From Lathyrus oleraceus (taxonomy: Eukaryota > Streptophyta > Magnoliopsida > Fabales > Fabaceae): DNA of 64,000 nucleotides. The stretch lies in contig NC_066581.1 in the NCBI RefSeq assembly GCF_024323335.1, positions 225,262,539 to 225,326,538 of the forward strand, given 5' to 3'. Positions 56,060 through 64,000 of the stretch are shown here, piece after piece (within the stretch, counting starts at the first letter, position 1; each line of letters starts with the position of its first letter). The notes beneath the pieces are model-generated. The model did no database searches. It was not told where the DNA came from and was given only the letters and a program-made list of their open reading frames with translations. The position numbers and the translations under genes were made by a program.

Positions 56060-58638
56060 CACACTACTATCATTACACAAGGGGGCTCAAAACTTGATCA
56101 TTCTCTCAACATCACTCATTGTAAATTCAACCTTCACTATCTCACTTCATCTCCTCCAATTACTCTCCCTACACCAAAACTCAAATCACCATTGGAGCAA
56201 ACTTTATATTGAAGTTTGTTATCAATTGAGCTAAACCTCTTGCATTCAACATTATTCCTACATTCACATAATTAACATCAACAACAATAGTTTAATTCAA
56301 AAATTTTCAGATTCGTTTCTTGAAGAGGAGGAGTTCGTAGTAAAAGTAGAAGATTAAAGGTTCAAAGTAGCATACCTCAGGTTTTCAGTTCATCTTCTTC
56401 ATCTCCAACACAAAATTCCAAGAACAAAGCTCCTTTCTTGCAGGTCGGTGAATCTTCATCCTTGCTCGTTTGCTGAAATTTTGATACCATAATGTAGCTT
56501 ATGTAGTGGAGAATCAAAACCCCAAGATTTGGTGGTTTGATTCTCCTCCATCCCCATTTAATATCATATTTTGTGCTTAGGGTTCTTGACTTTAATGACT
56601 CAATTTCCAGAATTGATTAACTTATTTAGAATAGATGAGAGATTAGGATAGAAGAGGTTGAGATGAGTAGGAAGATAATGCTTTTTCTTGTTTCCGACCA
56701 ACTCCGCCGCCTCCGGTGCGGTGGTGCCGGAGCTCCGGTGGTGGTTCCCTTTTGACATAAAAAATTGAATTTGGTGTGTAGAGATGATGAATTATTGTTG
56801 CTGAATTTTTCTCTCATTTCCTTTGCAAATTTCGTTGGGCTTAGCCATTAAGCCCAATATTTTACTTTTCACACCCATGTTTTTCTTAGCAACATGCTTG
56901 CTGAACCTAACTACACTTCCTTGTATTTGGGCTTATTCTGTTGGGCCCAAAGCCCTTATTTCTGAATCCTGCACTTCATGTTCAAGTTCTGCACCTTTCT
57001 TCTTGTGCTTATTTATGATCTTAGGATTTTTAGAAATTCTGAGCTTGGATTAGTAATATTTTTTTTTGAAATATTGGTAATTAGTCATAATTAGAGAATT
57101 ATAACTAATTAGATTTCAATTAGAATTTTCATAGATTTAATTCAATATCCATGATTTGGGAAATGACCATTTTTCCCCTTTAAGTATTATTTTGCTATTT
57201 TAGCCATAACAATTGCATGTTCCTTTAAGTGTAGCCCTTGAATAATTCTAAACTTTAGATTAGGAGTAACCTAGTTCTCAAAATCAATTCAAAATCTCAA
57301 TTCAAGTTGATCAAAAGTCATTTTGATCAACTAAACCCTTTGACCTTGTATAATCCCACAATCTAATTGGAGTGGCCAAAAGACCATTGGTCACTTAATA
57401 AGACTTTTTATGTAAGCTGTGTAGCTCGAGGCCTAAGGTCAGATTCTCAATAGAGGCATCCTCAGTCATACCAAGCAGCATATCATACAAGACACATCAA
57501 AGGTGGTTATTCAAGAGCTTGTTAAATCAAAGTTAGAATTGTGTGGCATGAGCCTTAAGCAATAGAAAAGGAATGAGAATGGAGAATTCTTACCCTCATT
57601 CTGAATATTATTGGGTACATGATGCTTTACCTAGTTTCTCATTGTATCACCTCTATTCATAGACTTTATCACAATTCAAATCATACGATTGATAAGTCTC
57701 TCTCTTCACAAAGCATCAATGCAACAAACAAAGGACTACACCAACAACTTATCAATCATGATTCAAGTTGTACGACCCGAGCCTTAAGAAATAGATAATG
57801 AATAAGAGTGGAGGATTCCATTAACTCATTATGAATATCTTTGGGTACGGGACATTTGACCCAATTACTCATCGTATTCACCTATATTCATAGATTTTAG
57901 TGCAATCCAAATTAAATGATTGATAAGGTCTTCATCATCACAAGAAGCAACAAATATTCTTCTCCAACAACTTGAAAGTTAAGATGAGAATTACATGCCA
58001 TGAGCCTTAAGTAGTAAAGAAGGGATGAGAATGGAGAATTCCTACCCTCATTCTGGATATCTTTGGGTACGGGGCGCTTGACCCAGTTTCTCATCGTATC
58101 CGCCTTTACTCATAGACTTTAGTGTGGTTCTTACCAAATAACTATCAAGTCTCATCCATATTCAATCAATCACTTTATTTTGCCTCATCAATCCTTTTAC
58201 TTTCATCCTTAGTAGGTTGAACTACGAACGCTTTGATTTCCTTATTGCACTATAATGATACGTAGGCAAGAGAACCCAGATTCTTCGCCAGCTAACCTAT
58301 TTATTAATCAATCATTTTTCATTCATTCAATCAATACCATCTTTTTAAGATCAAATATACTTCTCCTAGGACTCCTTGTACATCCTTTTAGGACGATATA
58401 GAGGCAGTCCACCTCATGAATCAAGAGTTGTTTGGATCATCCCCAAACATTTAATTCATTCTTTTTTGGCTAAGACTCCGGTTTACTCTTCGATTAAGAG
58501 TCTATCTCTTTCATGGATCCAAGATACCATTTTTCTTTGATCTCGAACTGTTTGTCCCCAACTAGTGATATATTATTCCGTGTACACAACAATACTTTCC
58601 TTTGGGTCCGCATATACCCTTTTAGGACGATATAATGG

Positions 58639-59918
58639 TAAAGCTAGCAGAAATATACCCGAACATATCACACGGTCGAACATACAACAGAGTCACCATC
58701 GAATTTTATTTATTCCCGAAGGAAATGGAAAACATCGGTAAAACCCATGGTAAAAAGATATGATGGGTAAGGAAGTCGGTTATGCAAGGGGAAGGTATTA
58801 GCACCTATAACATCCATGGTATTCCATGGAAACGATTTTGATTATTCTCGTTCGAATGGGTGTTATAACTAAAGATTACTCGCAAGAGAATGGGGAAAAA
58901 GGAAAAGAAATAGATAAAGTGCTTGGTGAGGATTAGGGCATTCATGCCTACTTATCATCATAGTGCAATGAGGAATTCAGAGCTCCGTAGTTCAAAAAAC
59001 TAATGTTGGGAGATGAAAAGAAGTGTGATCAAAGTATGGTATAAACCAAAGAATAATTTGATTTGAACTCCAACAAGGGGTGAAATATGAACCCATGAGT
59101 AAACTGGTAGAACCAACTAGTGAGGGCCTACTGCACAATATCACTGTATTGGAATAATCGAAAAAGAAAGGTTTGCATGTATATGACTGCAAGTAAGTAA
59201 GGAGATGTTTGTCTAAGCTACAAGGTTTGACAAGACAAACAAATCTGCTCTTGGTTCACAAAAGGGTACAAGATGGAGCTCAAGGGTATTATTGTATTTG
59301 GCACAAAGAATAGGATATATCACATGGAGTGGATGAAGGTAGAATCAGGTGTATCATGGAGATGAATGGAATAAGGTGAGCAAAGTCACATAAATGAAGG
59401 TTTGGTAACAAGTGATCGAAGAGGTATAGTTTGGAACCAAAGGTAAAGGTGTATTGGAATCCATAAGAGAAATGAAATTTGTACCAAAGAGGGAAGGTGG
59501 CATGAACCACAAGTGAGGGCCTAAGATACGGTATCACTGTATGGTTGAGCCGAAAAAGAAGGAATTAATTGTCTGGGGACAATCCAAACAACTATAGGCA
59601 CAAATGCAGACTTTTCATTAGGCGTCCTAAAAGGGTATATATGGATATTCCAAAGAAAACTGTATTTTGGTTTCAAAGAAACAATGCGTCACTGGGTGGA
59701 CGGTTTATGATCGAAGGTAGATAACAATCATGAAATATATGAATGGTGCCCTAAGGCGGAAGGAAGAATAATAAATAAGTATGCTCGTAGAGGATTTGAA
59801 CCCTTGTGCCTACGTATTCTCATTGTTCAATGAGAAAATCAGAGCAATTGTAGTTCAACCTACTATGGCTAAAACAATAAGTTGTCGCTCTAGTTTTGAT
59901 TTCGCTCTTTTCATGTAT
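58639..59918 (-). mobile_element. Foldback LTR, left (inverted) arm
   Basis: Minus-strand copy of an Ogre-type LTR end. It starts at 58639 with TAAAGCTAGC, the reverse of the LTR end CTAGCTTCA with one change. It contains the reversed TGGYGACTCTG (58689-58699), the GGTGCTAATACC block (about 58786-58800) and two hairpin-GTAGGCA modules (about 58950-58985 and 59817-59836). It pairs with 62425-63660. AATGG at 58634-58638 may be a target duplication, but I do not find its partner. Confidence 0.75.
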
Positions 59919-59968
59919 GTACGAACATGAAAAGGGCGAAATCGAAACCAGAAAGAAAACTTATCGAA
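59877..59968. repeat. Palindromic centre of the foldback
   Basis: About 42 bp each side of a short spacer (ATGTACGA) are inverted copies: ACATGAAAAGRGCGAAATC is readable on both arms. This is the point where orientation flips from minus to plus. Confidence 0.8.
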
Positions 59969-62424
59969 TTAGGATTTTCGATGCATACAGGTAGTGAGAA
60001 ATGGATCTGGCTGATGCAATTTCGGAAAGGGAATGTGACCTCTGAGCCATATTTCTTCATCGCTCTTCGCATTGATCGCATTCTTGAGGAAGAAGAAGTG
60101 AAGTTTGAACGCAATAGAATCTTGACATCACGTCGCCATTCAAGACCTAAACATCGAAGACTCAGCTTTGAACTTGTTTGTGTCCTCTTGATTCCGTGAC
60201 AATTCGACTCCATGGCGCACACAGTGATAGATTAAATCGAGTGTAGGTTGATTTCAGGGATTCACACGGTGTCAAGGTAGCGCTCGTATTTGTTTGTTCC
60301 AATCCTACGCTTGCTAGAGAATAAGAGCTATGAATGTGAAATTGCATCGGCGCCGCATGACCTATTTTGTGCAATGATTCGGCTGCAGCATTGGGCGTTT
60401 TTTGTGGTTGTTTCCAATTGCAGTTCGGTCCTATTTGGGCCTTGCACCCTTCAGCCCGAAGAACCTTTACTTGCACCCCCAATCTAGGTTTGCAACTCCT
60501 AGTCCATTTTTTGTATTTACCAAGTTAGTTAAGCCCAATTAGGTTTAGGGGTAATCATCTTGATTATTTGGATTAGAATAATATATTAGTTAATTAAATT
60601 TCTAGGTTCAAATTAGGTTAATGAGGTTAGAATTTTAGGTTAATTAGGAATAGATTGAAAACATTTTGATTAGCTTTTGAAAATAATTAGGTTATTAGAT
60701 GATCTTTTAGAACATTAGGTTTGATTAGAAATTAACTAGGAATTTAAATTTTTGTTTAGAATTGGTTAGTTCTTAAAATATGTGGTTAAGTAGGATTTAA
60801 TTAGAGATTCATCTTGATTTACAATATAGGTTGATTAGGAATGTTGGGTTAATTAGAAATTGGTTAGAAATAATTTTGTTTAGTTTGGAAAGTCAGTTTT
60901 TCTTAGGTAGATTTAATTAGAACTAATTAGACTTGATTAGTGAAGCTTGACTAGTTTTTAATTAAATATTGATTATTAGAAATTATTTTCCTGATTAATC
61001 TCATTTTTAGCATAATGGCTATTTTACCCCTAGGGTTTAAAATAGTTTAATTTACATGCTCCCTTAGTCCATGGCCTTGATCAGATTTGTCTGATTTTTT
61101 ATTGTTTATTTAAATAGGATATTATTGTATTTAATTCAACTATTATTTCAATCCCACTGATTTAGTGTTGACCAAAGGTCACTTTGGTCAACCAAATCCT
61201 TTGTAATTGTGTTGTAAGCCCCAAGCCTATTTCCGGTGATCAAAAGACCCTTGATCACTTGATATGGTAAGTTCATTACGCTTAAGCTATTATGGATATG
61301 TTGAATCTCAGTAGCTCAAGAACTCAAGGTCCAAGTGCAAGATCAAGACTTCAAGTCAACATCAATCAAGCATAGCTAGCACAATGGACTATATTCTCAA
61401 GCATAACAAAGGTGTCAACGCTTGACAAGTGCGATTCAAATTGTAAGCTATAAGCCTTAAGTAATGAGGAATGATGAGACGTAGTTTCTCCTATCCTTGT
61501 CTAGAGTGACTTTGCATACGGGGTGTAGGCCCCACCTATGCGAAGCATTCTCCCTCATTCATAGGCTTTAGCATAATTTGTACCAAAATAATTGTCAAGC
61601 ATTTTCAATACAACAAACAACACATAGGATCTCCTGTCAGCAACTTGTTGATCTTGATTCAAGTTGCACGCTATGAGCCTGAAGTAATAAGGAATGATGA
61701 GACAGAGTTTCTCCTATCCTTGTGTAGAGTGACTTTGTGTACGGGGCGTAGGCCCTAGATATTCAAAGCACTCTCCCTTCTTCCTAAACTCTAGTGCAAT
61801 TTGAATCATGCAATTGACAAGTTCTTCTTCAAGCAAGTATCAATATTTCAACACCCTAATAGTGGAGCATCTTTTGCTATCAATAACTTGGGGTTGTAGA
61901 CCCTCTTCTAATCAATCCTTTACCTTGTAAGGTGTTAAACCTTGGCACAATATTTGCCTTGAGAGGTGTTAAACCTTGGCTTTCCAATCTAGTTCTTTTC
62001 CCTGAGAGTCATAGACTCTGACACCATTATTTGCTCTGTAAGGTGTTAAACCTTGGCTATTCAATTTCGATCTTTGCCTTGAGAATCATGGACTCTGGCA
62101 TAAGTCCCTTTGCCCTATAAGGTGTTAAACCTTGGCTATTCGATTTTGATCTTTTCCTTGATAGTCATGGACTCTGGCATATCTGTCTCTTTTACCTTGT
62201 GAGGTGTTAAACCTTGGTTATTGGATTCTCAGCCTTGAGAGTCGTGGACTCTAGCACTTGATTCTATTCGCCCTGTAGGTGTTAAACCTTGGCAATTCAA
62301 TTCCTTGTCATCATAAGTAGTAAACTCTGGTGGTGATACCTTACCTTGAAGGTCATGAACCTTGGCACTCCTTTTTCAGCCTTGACGGGTTTTGAACCCT
62401 GACAAATCACTCTCGTTCCCTTTT
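59969..62424 (+). mobile_element. Foldback LTR, body without inverted partner
   Basis: Plus-orientation LTR-like sequence: AT-rich GATTAGGTTAATT region (60530-61000), TTGACCAAAGGTCACTTTGGTCAACC (61170), two GAGCCTGAAG/ATAAGCCTTAAG units (61445, 61677) homologous to the 225-bp repeats of A, then the mini-hairpin array. The 59927-60199 and 59911-60222 frames overlap on opposite strands and have no recognisable domain. It is absent from the left arm. Confidence 0.65.
61925..62400. repeat. Array of alternating mini-hairpins
   Basis: Six copies of (A)AGGTGTTAAACCT(T) alternate with AGAGTCATGGACTCT-like palindromes. Clear examples: 61929-61943, 61964-61976, 62005-62019, 62040-62054, 62119-62133, 62202-62214, 62238-62252 and 62277-62290. 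It ends with AAGGTCATGAACCTT (62349-62363) and GGGTTTTGAACCC (62387-62399). Confidence 0.9.
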
Positions 62425-63660
62425 GTTTCAACCGTAGTAGGCTGAACTACGGTTGCTCTGATTTTCTCATTGCACGATGAGAATATGTAGGCACGAGGAT
62501 TCGAATCCTCCGTGAGCATACTTATTTATTATTCTTCCCTACGCCTTAGAGCACCATTCATATCTTTCATGATTTGTTATCTACCTTCGATCATAAACTG
62601 TCCACCCAGTGACTCATTGTTTCTTTGAAAGAGAAATACAGTTTTCTTTGGAATATCCATATATACCCTTTTAGGAATCCTAATGAAAAGTTTGCATTTG
62701 TGCCTAGAGTTGTTTGGATTGTCCCCAGACATTTAATTCCTTCTTTTTCGACTCAACCATACAGTGATACCGTGTTGTAGTCCCTCACTTGTGGTTCATG
62801 CAACCTTCCCTCTTTGGTACAAATTCCATTTCTCTTATGGATTCCAATACACCTTTACCTTTGGTTCCAAACTTTACCTCTTTGGTCACTTGTTACCAAA
62901 CCTTCATTTATATGACTTTGGTCACCTTATTCCATTCATCTCCATGATACATCCGATTCTACTTTCACCCACTCCATGTGATATATCCTATTCTTTAAGC
63001 CAAATACAATAATACCTTTGAGCTCCATCTTGTACCCTTTTGTGAACCAAAAGCATATTTATTTGTCTTGTCAGACCTTGTAGCTTAGACAAACATCTCC
63101 TTACTTACTTTCAGTCGTATACAGGCAAACCTTTCTTTTTTGGTTATTCCAATATAGTGATATTATGCAGTAGGCCCTCACTTTTTGGTTCATACCAGTT
63201 TACTCTTGGGTTCATATTTCACCCCTTGTTGGAGTTCAAATCAGACTATTCTTTGGTTTATACCATACTTTGACCACACTTCTTTTCATCTCCCACCATT
63301 ATTTCTTTGAGCTACAAAGTTATGAACTCCTCATTGCACTATGAGGATACGTAGGCATGAGGTCCCTAATCCTCACCAAGAACTTTATCTATTTCTTTTC
63401 CTTTTTCCCCATTCTTTTTTGAGTAATCTTTATTTATAACGCCCATTCGAGCGAGAACAATCAAAACGGTTCCCATGGAGTACCATGGATGTTAGGGGTG
63501 CTAATACCTCCCCCTTGCATAACCGTCTTCCTTACCTACCATATCTCTTTCGCCCGGGGTTTTATCGATTTTTTTCTCTTTCCTTCGAGAATAAATAAAG
63601 TTTGATGGCGACTTTGTTGTATGTTCGAGCGTGCGATACGTTCGGGTATATTTCCGCTAG
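62425..63660 (+). mobile_element. Foldback LTR, right arm (LTR end region)
   Basis: Plus-strand partner of 58639-59880, also similar to 40745-41873 of element A. Contains hairpin-GTAGGCA modules at 62464-62483 and 63328-63347, GGTGCTAATACC (63498) and TGGCGACTTTG (63606-63616). It stops at CCGCTAG without the final CTTCA. The ORF at 62764-63012 mirrors that at 59289-59537 because of the inversion and is not a gene. Confidence 0.8.
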
Positions 63661-64000
63661 TAGGCTGAACTACAAAAGCTCTAATTTCCTTATCAATCCT
63701 TTTACTTTCATCCCTATTAGGTTGAACTACGAAAGCTCTAATTTCCTTATTGCACTATAAGGATACGTAGGCAAGAGAACCTAGATTCTTCACCAGCTAC
63801 TCTATTTATTAATCAATCATTCTTCATTCATTCAATCAATACCATCTTTTTGAGAGCAAATATACTTCTTCTTGGACTCCTTGTACATCCTTTTAGGACG
63901 ATTTAGCGACATCCCACCTCATGAATCAAGAGTTGTTTGGATCGTCCCCAAACATTTAATTCATTCTTTTTAGGCTAAGACACTCGTTTACTCTTCAATT
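63661..64000 (+). mobile_element. Element A-like LTR segment after the foldback
   Basis: Matches 58208-58500 and 40095-40390, with a partial duplication of about 65 bp around TAGGYTGAACTACRAAAGCTCTAATTTCC. Another hairpin-GTAGGCA module is at 63744-63763. The joint with the right arm falls at a shared CTAG, suggesting recombination at microhomology. It continues beyond the window. Confidence 0.7.

Larger units (their letters stand above)
54679..58638 (+). mobile_element. Element A 3' LTR, broken at 58638
   Basis: Starts TATTGTACCCC, aligned with TGTTGCACCCC and TGTCATACCCC of C and B, so the canonical TG appears mutated to TA. 56441-57233 matches 1-809 and 57234-58638 matches 39113 to about 40520. 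It includes the GGTAATCGATTACC array, a TATA box at 56052, and the 225-bp repeats. It ends abruptly inside CCTTTTAGGACGATATAATGG, where an inverted LTR begins. Confidence 0.85.

Noticed and set aside
59289..59537. Conserved 82-aa ORF also seen at 62764-63012
   Set aside because: The similarity is explained by the inverted repeat arms; it lies in LTR sequence and has no domain or start context.
59911..60222. Overlapping ORFs of 103 and 90 codons on opposite strands
   Set aside because: No recognisable domain, overlapping antisense pair, within LTR-like sequence; insufficient support for a gene.
61925..62400. CRISPR-like array
   Set aside because: Repeats are short, imperfect and alternating, in plant LTR DNA; no cas genes and wrong organism type.

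Overview
The window is repeat-dense plant nuclear DNA. It is almost certainly from a legume, and most likely from a large-genome Fabeae species (pea, vetch, lentil or Lathyrus type). The evidence is stacked Ogre/Tat-type Ty3/gypsy retrotransposons with multi-kilobase LTRs that begin near CCCCAAAATTTGCCC, a PBS of the form TGGCGACTCTGCTGGGGAC, and an extra ORF upstream of gag. I see no functional single-copy host gene. The only recognisable host-gene sequence is a broken, intronless acyl-CoA oxidase fragment carried inside a retrotransposon LTR.

The window reads as a nest. Element A (Ogre-like, no pol) is the oldest layer. Its 5' LTR occupies 1-809 plus 39113-41873, its PBS is at 41876, and its gag remnant is split at 42654-42851 and 51568-52620. 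Its 3' UTR runs to 54678 and its 3' LTR starts at 54679. Element B (810-39107, TSD AGGTA) sits inside the 5' LTR of A. B is also pol-less, with a gag carrying four in-frame stops (12375-13925). Its long LTRs carry a captured acyl-CoA oxidase (ACX2-like) fragment at 1671-3275 and 34315-35515. Solo LTR D (4494-9162, minus strand, TSD GAGTG) sits in the 5' LTR of B. Element C (17740-32925, TSD GTCTC), a deleted Ogre, sits in a 52-bp minisatellite in the 3' UTR of B. C keeps an intact ORF1, gag, protease and the Ogre-type intron, but has lost reverse transcriptase and much of RNase H/integrase. Element E (42852-51562, TSD AGAGG) is a complete, apparently very young chromovirus of the Tekay/Del type inserted in the gag of A. 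It has two 2087-bp LTRs that look identical and one uninterrupted gag-pol ORF. The 3' LTR of A is broken at 58638 by a foldback of another related LTR (58639-63660).

Only E could encode its own full replication set. A, B and C keep cis elements (LTR, PBS, leader, post-coding UTR module, PPT) and would need enzymes from elsewhere. The LTRs are rich in small structured sequences: arrays of ACGCGT palindromes (E), GGTAATCGATTACC palindromes (A), a covarying hairpin beside a GTAGGCA motif (A, B and the foldback), alternating mini-hairpins at 61929-62399, and a nested stem in the LTR of C. The most noteworthy item is the captured ACX2-like fragment in the U3 of B. The two LTR copies share one old lesion but carry different private stops, which suggests the fragment was more intact when B inserted.
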